A DNA stretch of 64,000 bases from Anaerolineae bacterium (GTDB lineage Bacteria; Chloroflexota; Anaerolineae; Aggregatilineales; Phototrophicaceae), in assembly GCA_022821805.1 (NCBI GenBank), contig JAJECX010000044.1, forward strand, positions 1 through 64,000. Reading direction: 5' to 3'. The notes beneath the pieces are model-generated. The model was given only the letters and a program-made list of their open reading frames with translations. It was not told where the DNA came from and made no database searches. Position numbers and translations under genes: made by a program. How positions within the stretch are numbered: position 1 is the first letter of the stretch; the number at the start of each line of letters is the position of its first letter. This document shows positions 47,497 to 57,158 of the stretch, piece by piece.

Positions 47497-49200
47497 ATGG
47501 ACACCTTCACAATCTCCGCCCTCGCTGACGAACTCAAGGCCGCCATCGCCGGCGGACGCGTCCAAGATATAATCGATGTCGACCCGCTGGGAATCGGCCT
47601 GGAAATCTACGCCAATCGCCGGCGCCATTATCTCTACCTTAGCGCCGCCCCCCAGCATCCGCGCCTTCACCTCGTTGACGCCAAACTGCGCCGCGGGCTC
47701 GCCAAGCCGACCCAGCTCGGTCTGCTTCTGCGGACGTACATCGAAGGCGCGATCGTCGGCGAAATCTCCCAACCTCCCTGGGAACGGCTGCTCGAAATCG
47801 CGCTCACCAGCGGCGACGCCGAATACCGCCTCATCGCCGAACTGATGCCGCGCCGCGCCAACGTCCTGCTCCTGCGCGACGGGATGATCCTGGATTGCCT
47901 GAATCGCGTCGGACCGGAAGACAACCGCTATCGCCTCAGCCTGCCCAATCATGAATATAAGCCGCCCCCGCCGATTCGCGGTCAACTTGATCCCGCTGAT
48001 CTGGCCGAAAGCGACTTGCGCCGCCTGCTCGCCAGCGCCGAAAAAGCATCGACGCAGACGCGTCGGCTCTTGCCCGGGCGCATACTCGGCTTAAGTCCGC
48101 TCTTGGCGAAAGAAATCGTCTTTCGCGCCGTCGGCGCCAGCGATGCCAAAGCGGTCGACACCGGTAGCGCCGCTCTCTACGCCGCCTTTGCCGAGACGCT
48201 TACGCCGCTTTTGCAGCGCCGTTGGGAGCCCGGCATCGGCAGCGTCGCCGGAGCGCCGGCCGCCTTCAGCGTCTTCCCCCTGTCGCAAATGGAATGGCGC
48301 GAAACCGACACCGTCAGCGCTGCTTTGCAGGGCTACTTCGGCGCGATCAGCGGCATTGACGCCTATCAGGAAGCGAAGAAGCCGGTTCAGGCAGCGATCG
48401 AAGAAGCGCGAATTAAACTGCGGTCGAAGATCGCGTCGCTGCAAAAGGGACTGCGCGATGACAGCGAGCTGCAGCGCCTGAGGCAAGCGGGCGATTTGAT
48501 ACTGGCTTATCAATATGCGCTTTCCGACGGGCAGCGCGAACTTCGCGCCCAATACAACCCGGATGAGCCGGAATTGCAGGTGACGCTTGATCCCGACCGC
48601 AGCCCAATCGAAAACGCCCAAAACTACTTCCGCCGTTACGAAAAAGCCAAATCCGCCAACGAAGCGGCGCCCGCTCTCGTAAGCGAAACGCGGCTGGAAC
48701 TGGATTTCATTGAACAATTGGAGAACGACTTGGCGACCGCCTCAAACTGGCTCGAAATAGACGACGTCATCCAGATTCTGCAGACCCGCGGTCACTGGCA
48801 AGGCGCCCCGCGTCAAAGAATCGGCGGCGGGCGCCAAGGTCCGCTGCGCATCGTCAGCCGCGACGGCTACCTGATCTGGTTCGGGCGCAACAGCCGCCAA
48901 AACGAGCAAGTCACTTTCAAAACGGCGAACCCGCAAGACATCTGGCTGCACGCCCGCGACGCGCCCGGCGCCCACCTGATCATCCGCAATGACGGAAGAC
49001 GAATCAGCGAGCAGTTGATTGCGGAAGCCGCTGCGGTCGCCGCTTGGCACAGCGCGCGCCGCAACGACGCCAATGTTCAGGTCGATTACACCCGCGTGAA
49101 ATACGTCAAGGCGATCAAAGGCGCCGGTCCCGGCATGGTGACCTATCGCAACGAAACCTCGCTCTTTGTTCAGCCCCAAGACGAATCCATCCTCTCTTAG
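47497..49200 (+). CDS. rqcH: Ribosome quality control factor RqcH (NFACT family)
   Basis: The 567-residue homologue of Rqc2/NEMF binds stalled 50S subunits and directs C-terminal alanine tailing of nascent chains. It has the NFACT-N domain (1-170, MDTFTISALADELKAAI... and RRANVLLL), HhH segment, a long coiled coil (about 290-400), and the C-terminal NFACT-R domain with GRNSRQNEQVTFKTANPQDIWLHARDAPGAHLII. The DWL-type coiled-coil and the AWHSARR end are as in bacterial RqcH/FbpA. Its presence rather than SsrA-only rescue fits Firmicutes- or Chloroflexota-like bacteria. Confidence 0.93.
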   Translation: MDTFTISALADELKAAIAGGRVQDIIDVDPLGIGLEIYANRRRHYLYLSAAPQHPRLHLVDAKLRRGLAKPTQLGLLLRTYIEGAIVGEISQPPWERLLEIALTSGDAEYRLIAELMPRRANVLLLRDGMILDCLNRVGPEDNRYRLSLPNHEYKPPPPIRGQLDPADLAESDLRRLLASAEKASTQTRRLLPGRILGLSPLLAKEIVFRAVGASDAKAVDTGSAALYAAFAETLTPLLQRRWEPGIGSVAGAPAAFSVFPLSQMEWRETDTVSAALQGYFGAISGIDAYQEAKKPVQAAIEEARIKLRSKIASLQKGLRDDSELQRLRQAGDLILAYQYALSDGQRELRAQYNPDEPELQVTLDPDRSPIENAQNYFRRYEKAKSANEAAPALVSETRLELDFIEQLENDLATASNWLEIDDVIQILQTRGHWQGAPRQRIGGGRQGPLRIVSRDGYLIWFGRNSRQNEQVTFKTANPQDIWLHARDAPGAHLIIRNDGRRISEQLIAEAAAVAAWHSARRNDANVQVDYTRVKYVKAIKGAGPGMVTYRNETSLFVQPQDESILS

Positions 49201-49214
49201 CGCTAACCAATCCC

Positions 49215-49363
49215 AAACCGTAGGGGCGACTGACCTGCAGTGTCGGCGGTCAGTGTCTACGCGACCTACGCGCAGTTGTGAGTCGCCCGCCGCGCGCCCC
49301 CCTCGGTGTACTGGACAAAACTCTGTGACGTAGGTCAGTGTCTACGCGACCCTCGGTGGTAAA
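49215..49363. repeat. Repeat cluster after rqcH
   Basis: A CCGTAGGGGCGACTGACC unit is split by an inserted CAGTGTCGGCGGTCAGTG / TCTACGCGACC element before its TTGTGAGTCGCCCGCC half. A second GTCAGTGTCTACGCGACC interrupts a CTCTGTGACG...CTCGGTGGT unit. This shows nesting of one family in others. Confidence 0.8.
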
Positions 49364-49367
49364 TGAT

Positions 49368-50570
49368 CTAACCACCACCCAACACAGCGCGCGCTGCCCC
49401 AACCACCTGACCCACCGTAATCTCCCGCACACAAGGATGATTCGCCATTTCATCGTCGCGCCACTCCAGAATGCGGCAGGGACGGCAAGCAATGTCGGAA
49501 ACCACCACCAGATGACGGCCGCTGTCGCCCCAAGGCGCAAACTCTATCGGATCAGCCGGTCCAAACAGCGTAACCGTCGGCGCGCCCACCGCCGCCGCAA
49601 TATGCATTGCCCCGCTGTCTGGACCTAGTACCGCCAGCGAACGCCGATATAGCGCCGCCAATTGCCCCACGCTTGTGGATCCTGCAAGAACCGCGGCAGT
49701 TGACATTTTCGCCGCGATGTCATTGACGATCGCCGCTTCCCCCGCCGTGCCAGTCAAAACGACCGCCGCGTCATATTCCCGCGCTACGGTATCAGCCACC
49801 GCCGCCCACTTCTCGCTGGTCCAAAGCTTGCTCGGCGCGCCCGCACCCGGGTGGATGCAAATCACCGGCTTGTCGCTCCCGATCTTCCACGCCGCCAGAC
49901 TGCGGTTGATGAAGTCGCGATCAGCGTCTTGCAGCGAAAATTCAAGCTTGATGGAATCGTCTGACGGAATCCCGGTCAGCATCTCGGCCAGACGCAGATT
50001 CTGCTCCACCACATGCTGATGCTCAAGCCGGCGCGAGTCGGTCAAAAAAGGCGCCACGCCCGGCTGATCGTAGCCAATGCGCTGACCGATGCCAGCCAGC
50101 TTGGCAACCAGCGCCCCCCACCAATGATCGGGCCGCATGATGATCGCGCTGTCATAGCCGATCCGCCGGAGCTTCCCCGCCGATTGCAGCGCCAGCTTCC
50201 AGGGATTAACCCGCCCGACGCCGCCGCGTCCAAATCCGGGAAATGGCAGCGTCAGCGCTTGGTCGATCTCGTCGAAATTCGCCAGCAGCTCCGCGCGCGA
50301 GGGTCCGCAAAGCACATGAATGCTGAGCTCCGGCCGTCCGCGCTTGATCGCCTTGATCGCCGGCGTCGTCAAGAGCATATCGCCCAGATGATCCGGCCGA
50401 ATGATGAGCAGGCGATTGCTCTTCGCCCGCTGTGGCGCAATCGGCGCTTTGGCGATCAGCCGGAGCGCGCCGTTGCGAAGGCGCTGTTTCGGCGTCGGCT
50501 TGTGCCGAGCCTCGGCCAGCCGCTGATTCCGCCGCGCCAGCGCCTCCTTATCCAAGACCCAACTCCGCAT
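49368..50570 (-). CDS. Glycosyltransferase family 9 (heptosyltransferase-like)
   Basis: The 400-residue GT-B enzyme has NRLLIIRPDHLGDMLLTTPAIKAIK near residue 52, the GT9 N-terminal loop with its Asp, and VICIHPGAGAPSKLWTSEKWAAVAD and GPDSGAMHIAAAVGAPTVTLFGPADP in the C-terminal nucleotide-sugar half. The first 50 residues are basic and precede the core. LPS heptose is unlikely if the cell is monoderm, so the acceptor may be another surface glycan. It overlaps the upstream GT4 gene by 23 bases. Confidence 0.9.
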   Translation of the reverse strand: MRSWVLDKEALARRNQRLAEARHKPTPKQRLRNGALRLIAKAPIAPQRAKSNRLLIIRPDHLGDMLLTTPAIKAIKRGRPELSIHVLCGPSRAELLANFDEIDQALTLPFPGFGRGGVGRVNPWKLALQSAGKLRRIGYDSAIIMRPDHWWGALVAKLAGIGQRIGYDQPGVAPFLTDSRRLEHQHVVEQNLRLAEMLTGIPSDDSIKLEFSLQDADRDFINRSLAAWKIGSDKPVICIHPGAGAPSKLWTSEKWAAVADTVAREYDAAVVLTGTAGEAAIVNDIAAKMSTAAVLAGSTSVGQLAALYRRSLAVLGPDSGAMHIAAAVGAPTVTLFGPADPIEFAPWGDSGRHLVVVSDIACRPCRILEWRDDEMANHPCVREITVGQVVGAARAVLGGG

Positions 50571-51759
50571 AAGCGCTTAACAGCCGCGGAATCAGCGCCG
50601 ACCAGTCGTAATGCGTCGCCACTTGCTTCTGCGCCCGGGCGCCCAACTCGCGCCGACCATCATCGTCTTTCAGCAAATTCGTAATCGCCCGGGCAAAGGC
50701 CTCAGCCTCATCAGCGATAATGAGCGCGCCGCGCACATCATCATGCAAACCAGCCGCGCCCATTGAAGTGGAAACCACCGCGCAGCCCGCCGCCATCGCC
50801 TGTAAAATCTTCAGACGCGTGCCGCTGCCCATCCGTAACGGCGCGATATAAATCGTCGCCGAATGCAGATAACGCTCTACTGACTCCACCCAGCCGGTGA
50901 CCCGCAGATCCTCGTCGCTCCCCAATATCCCAAGCCGCCGATGAGGATTGCGTCCCACGATGATCAGCTTGCAATCGGGAAAATCCCGGCGCGCTTGCGG
51001 AAAAACCGCGCGATAAAACCACTCGATCGCGTCAACATTGGGGCGATAATCCATCTTGCCGCTGAAGACTAGCAGTCGCCGCTCGCGGATATTGCCCGGC
51101 GGCGGCGCATAATCCGACGCGCGGATCCCATTAGGCATGACAGTTACCGGCGCCCCGCCGTGATGCGCCAGATAGGCGCGATCTTCTTCGCTGACGGCAA
51201 TCGTGGCGTCGACGTCCCGGCAGATCGCTCGCTCGAAGCGCGCCAGGCGCCGCGACTGCATCGCCGAATAAATCGCCGCCGGCAGCCGCCGAACCTCCGC
51301 GCGATCCACTTGCGCCACCACCCGCTGCAACTCAGCTTCCGCGTTCAAGGCATCATAAATCACCTTGGCGTTTTTCTTCCCTTCGCGAATTGCGGGCAAA
51401 TAGCAGCCCAGCTCAATGCCGGAAAACTGAATCAGATCAAAGCTCTCATCTTGCAGAATCCCCCGCAGCGCGCTCTCGAATTCGGCGCTCGCCAGCCGAA
51501 ACTCAATATCGGCGCGCCCGCTCAGCAGCAAGCCTGCCAAGCGCTTGAGCTTTCCATGACCGGGCGCGATGACCGTATGCACAGACTCGCAAAGCTGAAA
51601 CAACGGATTCACATCGGGATCGGGCGGGCGCTCGGCCAAACTTGCCAGCGTGAGCAAATGCCCCGCATCGACCAGTCCGCGTATGATGCCGATATTGCGG
51701 ATCGCCGCCCCCGATTCACTGGGGTATGGCAGATCCGGCGTCAACAGCAAGATCTTCAT
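50548..51759 (-). CDS. Glycosyltransferase family 4
   Basis: The 403-residue GT-B retaining transferase opens KILLLTPDLPYPSESGAAIRN. VMPNGIRASDYAPP and LLVFSGKMDYRPNVDAIEWFYRAVFP precede the donor-binding IIVGRNPHRRL and the E-x7-E region APLRMGSGTRLKILQAMAAGCAVVSTSMGAAGL. PEP-CTERM/exosortase-type sugar transferases have similar architecture, but no other element of such a locus is here. It is first of a two-gene unit with the GT9 gene. Confidence 0.9.
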   Translation of the reverse strand: MKILLLTPDLPYPSESGAAIRNIGIIRGLVDAGHLLTLASLAERPPDPDVNPLFQLCESVHTVIAPGHGKLKRLAGLLLSGRADIEFRLASAEFESALRGILQDESFDLIQFSGIELGCYLPAIREGKKNAKVIYDALNAEAELQRVVAQVDRAEVRRLPAAIYSAMQSRRLARFERAICRDVDATIAVSEEDRAYLAHHGGAPVTVMPNGIRASDYAPPPGNIRERRLLVFSGKMDYRPNVDAIEWFYRAVFPQARRDFPDCKLIIVGRNPHRRLGILGSDEDLRVTGWVESVERYLHSATIYIAPLRMGSGTRLKILQAMAAGCAVVSTSMGAAGLHDDVRGALIIADEAEAFARAITNLLKDDDGRRELGARAQKQVATHYDWSALIPRLLSAYAELGLG

Positions 51760-51778
51760 CGCGCCCCACTACTGCCAA

Positions 51779-51901
51779 TTGTAGACACCCGCGCGACGAT
51801 GCCGCCGCCCACGCAACATACTGTGCGTCTCGCTGCGTTCAACTCCCCTCCCGAAGGTCGGTGTCTACGCGACCCTAGTTTGCTGGGGGAGGGGGTTTGC
51901 C
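51779..51901. repeat. Long GTAGACACCCGCGCG...GGGG repeat
   Basis: One of the best full copies: TTGTAGACACCCGCGCGACG, ATGCCGCCGCCCACGCAACA, TCTCGCTGCGTTCAACTCCCC, GAAGGTCGGTGTCTACGCGACCC and GCTGGGGGAGGGGG. It lies between two glycosyltransferase genes. Confidence 0.8.
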
Positions 51902-51945
51902 CCAACCGATTCCGATAATGTTTCACATGTATAAACTGAATCTGC

Positions 51946-53049
51946 TCAATTCAACACCGCATCGTAGCACTTAAGCAGGCCGCGCGCCGTATCAATCCAG
52001 CGGAACTCCGCCGCCCGCCGCAGCGCCGCCGCCGCTTGCTCCTCGCGCCAATCGCTATCGCCCAGCGCCTTCTTCAGCGCCGCCGTAATCGTCGCCCGGT
52101 CATGCGGATCAATCAGCAGACCGACATCGCCAACGATCTCGGGCAGCGACGAAACCCCGCTGACGATGGGGACCGTCCCGCAAGCCATCGCCTCCAGCGC
52201 TGGCAAGCCAAATCCCTCGTAGAACGACGGCGTGACCAGCGCCAGCGCGTGATTGTAAAGCGCTGGCAGCTGCGCGTCACTTACCTCCTGTCGTATCTCG
52301 GCGAATTCATCGATCCCGGCGCCATGCAGATCGGCCATCAACTGCTCAAAATGCCAGCCCGGACGCCCGACAATCACCAGCTTCGGCGCATCCGGCTCTT
52401 CGCTCCTGAGATCGCGGTACGCGCGCGCCAAACCAGCCAGATTCTTCCGCGGCTCTAGCGTGCCAACAAAGAGCGTAAATTCATCCGGGAGATTAAGCTG
52501 CCGAATGATCGGCGCGGTTGACTGGCGCGGCAGCGGACGAAATGAGTCATCAACGCCATGCAACTGCACCGAGATCATATTGGCTGACACATCGAGGATA
52601 TCGATCAAGTCCTTTTTCGTCGCCTGGCTGACCGACAGGATATGATCGGCTCGTCGAAGCGACGCGCGAATCTGGCCATTGTAATAGCGCCGGCTGTCGG
52701 CCGTGAGATACTCCGGATAATGAATGAAACTCAGATCGTGCACCGTGATGATGTGGCGGCGGGCGGCGCGATAAGGCGCGATGAAATCCGGGCTGTGCAG
52801 CAGATCAAGCCGGTGGCGCCACAATTCGAGCGACAGGGCGGCGCGCTCCCAGCGGTGATGCGGCGGCGTCCATACGCTGGCGCTGGAAAAGCGAGTGGAT
52901 AAGCGCCTTTTGGACTTGCGGCTCTGCAATAATGTGAATTCATGCGCGGGATCAAGCTCTTCAAAGGCGCCGATGATCGCCCTGATATACCGGCTCGTGC
53001 CACCCACCCGATAATGGGTCAAGCGGGCATCAATTCCAATATGTGCCAT
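51946..53049 (-). CDS. Glycosyltransferase family 4
   Basis: The 367-residue GT-B mannosyltransferase-like enzyme opens HIGIDARLTHYRVGGTSRYIRAI. HDLSFIHYPEYLT, VSQATKKDLIDIL, FTLFVGTLEPRKNLAGLARAY, then KLVIVGRPGW, and the donor site PSFYEGFGLPALEAMACGTVPIVSGVSSLPEIVGDVGLL follow in the usual order. It is read from its own start behind the repeat at 53.1 kb, separated by the 51.8 kb repeat from the next GT gene on the same strand. The three GTs probably make one surface glycan. Confidence 0.92.
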   Translation of the reverse strand: MAHIGIDARLTHYRVGGTSRYIRAIIGAFEELDPAHEFTLLQSRKSKRRLSTRFSSASVWTPPHHRWERAALSLELWRHRLDLLHSPDFIAPYRAARRHIITVHDLSFIHYPEYLTADSRRYYNGQIRASLRRADHILSVSQATKKDLIDILDVSANMISVQLHGVDDSFRPLPRQSTAPIIRQLNLPDEFTLFVGTLEPRKNLAGLARAYRDLRSEEPDAPKLVIVGRPGWHFEQLMADLHGAGIDEFAEIRQEVSDAQLPALYNHALALVTPSFYEGFGLPALEAMACGTVPIVSGVSSLPEIVGDVGLLIDPHDRATITAALKKALGDSDWREEQAAAALRRAAEFRWIDTARGLLKCYDAVLN

Positions 53050-53110
53050 ATCGCGAGTATAGCGGTATCATCATGCTCACGCTAGCCAAACCCGCCCGCC
53101 GCCAAACCAG

Positions 53111-53172
53111 AACGCTGTAGGGGCCGAGCCTTGGCTCGCCCTCCGAATCATAAAAATGTAGGGGCAACCTTG
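53111..53172. repeat. Palindromic repeats abutting the sugar kinase start
   Basis: CGCTGTAGGGGCCGAGCCTTGGCTCGCCC, then a partial AATGTAGGGGCAACC that ends three bases before the ATG of the next gene and is the only purine-rich (AGGGG) sequence that could serve as its ribosome site. Confidence 0.7.
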
Positions 53173-54147
53173 ATGCCACAATACGACGTCCTCACCTTCG
53201 GCGAGTCCATGATGCGCTTGACGCCGCCCGGCTTCCTGCGCATCGAACAAACGCGAAGCTTCGATATCTGGGTTGGCGGAACCGAGTCCAACACCGCCGT
53301 CGGACTGGCGCGCCTGGGCTTCAAAGCCGCCTGGCTCTCCCGTCTGCCAGCTACGCCGATGGGTCGCTACATCAGCAATCGCATCGCCCAATATGGCGTC
53401 GATGTTCGCCATGTTGTCTGGGCGGATGAAGACGAACGGCTCGGCATCTATTTCCACGAAAAGGCGCAAACGCCGCGCGCCAGCGAAATCATCTATGATC
53501 GTAAAGACTCAGCCATGAGCCGCATGAAGCCCAAAGACCTGCCCGCCGACTTGTTCCAGCCCGACGCCGCTCAGGCGCTGCACCTCACCGGCATCACGCT
53601 GGCGATCAGCGATAGCGCGCGGTATACGGCGCAAGAAGCGCTGCGCCGCGCCAAGCAGGCCCGCTGGCGACTCAGCTTCGACACCAATTATCGCAGCAAG
53701 CTCTGGAGCGACGCCGAAGCGGCCGCCGGCTGCGACTACGCGATGAAAATGGCAGATGTCATCTTCTGCCCCCTGGGCGATTACCAGGTGCTCTACGGCG
53801 ATGCTGGTCCCCGGTGCGCGCTCGAATCTCTCGCGGAGAAATATCCTGAAACGCTGATCGTCATGACCTTGGGGGCAGACGGCGCGCAAGCTCTTACGCC
53901 GGAGGGAGCGATACTGCAGCAGCCGGCGATCCTGGCGGGCGAGGTCGGGCGCATCGGTGGCGGAGACGCCTTCACCGCCGGCTTCCTCTACGCCTGGCTG
54001 ACCTTCGGCGACATTGAAGCCGCGCTCAAATGGGGCGTCGCCATGTCGGCGCATAAATACACCATCCCCGGCGACCTGCCCCTGGTCGATCGCGACGCCG
54101 TCGCCGCCCTCGTCGCTGGCGCATCCGGCGGAGGACTCATCCGCTGA
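53173..54147 (+). CDS. PfkB-family sugar kinase, 2-dehydro-3-deoxygluconate kinase-like
   Basis: The 324-residue ribokinase-fold kinase shows YDVLTFGESMMRLTPPG, GGTESNTAVGLARLG, DTNYRSKLW, and the C-terminal GRIGGGDAFTAGFLYAWL with the catalytic Asp and anion hole. The GESM/RL opening and DTNYR stretch match KDG kinases, which make KDPG for the Entner-Doudoroff route; other ketoses are possible. The ATG at 53173 directly follows a repeat. A longer reading from 53131 consists only of translated repeat. Confidence 0.87.
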   Translation: MPQYDVLTFGESMMRLTPPGFLRIEQTRSFDIWVGGTESNTAVGLARLGFKAAWLSRLPATPMGRYISNRIAQYGVDVRHVVWADEDERLGIYFHEKAQTPRASEIIYDRKDSAMSRMKPKDLPADLFQPDAAQALHLTGITLAISDSARYTAQEALRRAKQARWRLSFDTNYRSKLWSDAEAAAGCDYAMKMADVIFCPLGDYQVLYGDAGPRCALESLAEKYPETLIVMTLGADGAQALTPEGAILQQPAILAGEVGRIGGGDAFTAGFLYAWLTFGDIEAALKWGVAMSAHKYTIPGDLPLVDRDAVAALVAGASGGGLIR

Positions 54148-54351
54148 AGCGCCCTCAACCCAAGGTTGTAGGTCGTTTGCGCAACAGTTTAGACAGGGTA
54201 TGAATAGGTGGGGGCGGTAAAATGTGTCGCCATCGGGGGCGCGTAGGCCGTGTAGACACGGACCGCCTGTACAAGGCTTGGGAGTGGCGCTCCCATCTGG
54301 CGCGCGCGCGCCCAATCTCCTATAATGCGCAGCTTATGCCCGAGATAAAAC

Positions 54352-56169
54352 ATGCGCCCCCGAATGACAGCCGCTAAAACCAAAAAACGCCATCCCTTCA
54401 TCCGCCTGCTGAACTACGCCGCGATTTACCGCCGCCGCGTCGTCCTCGCCACCCTCTACTCCGTCCTCGGCAAATTATTCGATATCATGCCGCCCGTGCT
54501 CATCGGCATGGCGGTCGACATCGTCGTGCAGCGCCAGGAATCGCTGCTCGGGCGCCTCGGCGTCCGCGACCTCTCGGCGCAGTTGCTCATCCTCGGCTTT
54601 ATCACGCTGATTGTCTGGACCCTGGAATCGGTCTTCGGCTACATTCAGCGCATCTACTGGCGCAACCTGGCGCAATCCTTGCAGCATGACTTGCGCGTCG
54701 ATGCCTACAATCATGTGCAGCGCTTGGAAATGGCTTACTTCGAAGATCAGAGCACCGGCGGCTTGATGTCCGTATTGAACGACGACATCAACCAGTTGGA
54801 GCGCTTCCTCGATATTGGCGCCAGCGATGTCGTGCAGATTCTGACCACCGTCATCGTCATCGGTGGCATCTTCTTCTTCATCGCCCCCAGCGTCGCCTGG
54901 ATGGCGGCCATTCCCATTCCCTTCATCATCTGGGGCTCGGTCCGCTTTCAGGAATTGCTCGGTCCGCGCTACAGCGCTGTGCGCGAGCAGGTGAGCATGA
55001 TCAACCATCACCTCTCCAACAGCCTGAGTGGTATCGCCACCATCAAGAGTTTCACCGCCGAGGATTACGAAGCCGAGCGGCTGCGCATTGAAAGCGATGA
55101 ATATGTCGAGCGCAATCGCCGCGCCATTCGCCTCAGCTCCGCCTTCACGCCCATGATCCGCATGGTCATCGTCTGCGGCTTCATCGCCATCACCGTCGCC
55201 GGCGGTCAATTGGCATTGAGCGGCGCGCTCGATATCGGCGCCTACAGCGTGCTCATCTTTATGACGCAGCGCTTGCTCTGGCCCCTGACGAAACTGGGTG
55301 AAACCTTCGATCAATATCAGCGCGCCATGGCTTCGACCAATCGCATCCTCGACTTGCTGGGCATCAAGTCTTCCGTCAACGACGGACATATTCATTTGCC
55401 GCTGCCGCAAATTCGCGGTCACATGCGCCTGGACCAGGTCGAGTTTGCCTATAGCGATGGGCGCGAGATCATCAGAAACTTGACCCTTGATGTGCCAACC
55501 GGCGATACCGTCGCCATCGTCGGCGCGACCGGCGCCGGCAAAAGCACCGTCATCAAGCTGCTGCTGCGTTACTACGATGTGACCGGCGGCAGCGTCACGC
55601 TTGATGGCTACGACCTGCGCGACCTAAAGCAAGTCGACCTGCGCAGCGCCATCGGTCTGGTCAGCCAGGATGTCTTCCTCTTTCACGGCACCGTGCGCGA
55701 AAACATCGCCTACGGCTGCAATGGCAGCGTGCCCGATGCCTCGGTTATCGAAGCGGCGATGATCGCCGAAGCCCACGAATTCATCTGTGAACTGCCGCAA
55801 GGCTACGACACCGTCGTCGGCGAGCGCGGACAGAAACTCTCCGGCGGTCAGCGGCAACGCCTGTCCATCGCCCGCGCCGTGCTCAAAGATCCGCCGATCC
55901 TCATCCTCGATGAAGCGACCTCGTCGGTGGATAACGAAACCGAAGCGGCGATACAGCGGTCATTGGAGCGAATCGTGGTCGGGCGCACGACCATTGTCAT
56001 TGCGCATCGGCTGTCAACCGTGCGCAACGCCGATATGATTTATGTGCTGCAAGATGGCCGGCTATTGGAAAGCGGCTGCCACGATGATCTCTTGCTGCTG
56101 GACGGTCTCTATGCCTCGCTATGGCGCGTGCAAACGGGCGAGCGGGTGCTGGCTGGGGCGATTCACTGA
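54352..56169 (+). CDS. ABC exporter, fused membrane and ATPase domains (MsbA/multidrug type)
   Basis: The 605-residue half-transporter has six membrane helices (about 25-320). Its nucleotide-binding domain (about 355-600) has Walker [11 protein letters not shown]-loop [20 protein letters not shown], signature [15 protein letters not shown], Walker [13 protein letters not shown] and H-loop [10 protein letters not shown]. It should act as a homodimer exporting lipids, glycolipids or drugs. A TATAAT at 54321-54326 lies close upstream, but I see no matching -35. The 204-base gap before it (54148-54351) has no gene. The end overlaps the convergent Gfo/Idh gene by seven bases. Confidence 0.93.
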   Translation: MRPRMTAAKTKKRHPFIRLLNYAAIYRRRVVLATLYSVLGKLFDIMPPVLIGMAVDIVVQRQESLLGRLGVRDLSAQLLILGFITLIVWTLESVFGYIQRIYWRNLAQSLQHDLRVDAYNHVQRLEMAYFEDQSTGGLMSVLNDDINQLERFLDIGASDVVQILTTVIVIGGIFFFIAPSVAWMAAIPIPFIIWGSVRFQELLGPRYSAVREQVSMINHHLSNSLSGIATIKSFTAEDYEAERLRIESDEYVERNRRAIRLSSAFTPMIRMVIVCGFIAITVAGGQLALSGALDIGAYSVLIFMTQRLLWPLTKLGETFDQYQRAMASTNRILDLLGIKSSVNDGHIHLPLPQIRGHMRLDQVEFAYSDGREIIRNLTLDVPTGDTVAIVGATGAGKSTVIKLLLRYYDVTGGSVTLDGYDLRDLKQVDLRSAIGLVSQDVFLFHGTVRENIAYGCNGSVPDASVIEAAMIAEAHEFICELPQGYDTVVGERGQKLSGGQRQRLSIARAVLKDPPILILDEATSSVDNETEAAIQRSLERIVVGRTTIVIAHRLSTVRNADMIYVLQDGRLLESGCHDDLLLLDGLYASLWRVQTGERVLAGAIH

Positions 56170-57134
56170 TGCGCGCTCGCCAGCAGCTTGTCCACGACAA
56201 TCATGTTGTTCACCGCATCGGAAGGGGCAAATCGCGGTGGACGCCCGTCGAGCAATGCGTCAGCGAAATCCTCAACCATCAATTGGTATTGATCGACCGC
56301 GGGAATGATGTGTTCGCTGAACTTGTCTCCCCGCCAATGGCGAACGATGCCATCGACCGCTTTATCGATGACAAAGCTCTGCGGCACGGCGATCATGCCT
56401 TCCGTGCCTTTCAGCGTGTAGCTGTGCTGGCCCGCAGCGCGCAAGCCGCAATCAAAATGTCCCACGACACCGGACGGGAATCCGAGCGAGCCTGCGAGCG
56501 CCTCGTCGACCCCGGTTTGCGCCCCAAAGCGAGCGGCCGCCATCACCCGATCCGGTTCTTCGCCGGTCATAAAGCGCATCAGATTGACGCAGTAGCAGCC
56601 GACATCCATCAGCGCGCCGCCGGCCAATGCCTTGCTCAGTCGAATGTTGGCGCCGTTGGAAATGGGAAAGGTGAAACTGCTGTTGATGATTTGCAGCTCG
56701 CCGATGCCGCCCTCAGCCAGGATTTCCTTCGCCCTGGCGTGCTGCGGATGGAAGCGGTACATGAAGGCTTCCGCCAAGGGCAGGTCTCGTTCGGTAAAGG
56801 CGTCGACGATGCTTTGCGCTTCGGGCGCGTCGCTGGCGAAGGGTTTCTCGCTGAGCGTGGGAATGCCCGCTTTGGCGCATTTGATGCTCCACTCGGCGTG
56901 CATGCTGTTCGGCAGCGGATTGTAGATGGCGTCGATCTCGCCGTCAGCTAGCAGCTCCTCGTAGCTTCCGTAAGCGCGCGGGATCTGGCGCCTCGCCGCC
57001 CAAGCCTCGGCGCGCTCCAGCGAGCGACTGCAGACAGCGGCGACCTCGCCATTTCGCGAAGCCTGAATCGCAGGAATGACGCGCCGGCCAATGCGGGCCG
57101 TGCTCAATATGCCCCAGCGGATTTTATTCGACAT
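56163..57134 (-). CDS. Gfo/Idh/MocA family oxidoreductase
   Basis: The 323-residue NAD(P)-dependent sugar or polyol dehydrogenase begins [20 protein letters not shown], a Rossmann segment with A in place of one usual Gly. [28 protein letters not shown], then the catalytic EKP in LSEKPFA (about 98) and [12 protein letters not shown] of the C-terminal domain. ATG at 57134 has GGAG at good distance; a TTG four codons upstream is less likely. Substrate is unknown. It is the last gene of a minus-strand group with the binding protein and the hydrolase-like gene. Confidence 0.9.
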   Translation of the reverse strand: MSNKIRWGILSTARIGRRVIPAIQASRNGEVAAVCSRSLERAEAWAARRQIPRAYGSYEELLADGEIDAIYNPLPNSMHAEWSIKCAKAGIPTLSEKPFASDAPEAQSIVDAFTERDLPLAEAFMYRFHPQHARAKEILAEGGIGELQIINSSFTFPISNGANIRLSKALAGGALMDVGCYCVNLMRFMTGEEPDRVMAAARFGAQTGVDEALAGSLGFPSGVVGHFDCGLRAAGQHSYTLKGTEGMIAVPQSFVIDKAVDGIVRHWRGDKFSEHIIPAVDQYQLMVEDFADALLDGRPPRFAPSDAVNNMIVVDKLLASAHQ

Positions 57135-57158
57135 AAGCAACTCCAAGGGAGATACGAA

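Noticed and set aside
54240..54320. Repeat or hairpin before the ABC exporter (GTGTAGACACGG, GGGAGTGGCGCTCCC)
   Set aside because: Too short and divergent from the long repeat family to be called a copy; no clear terminator T-run.
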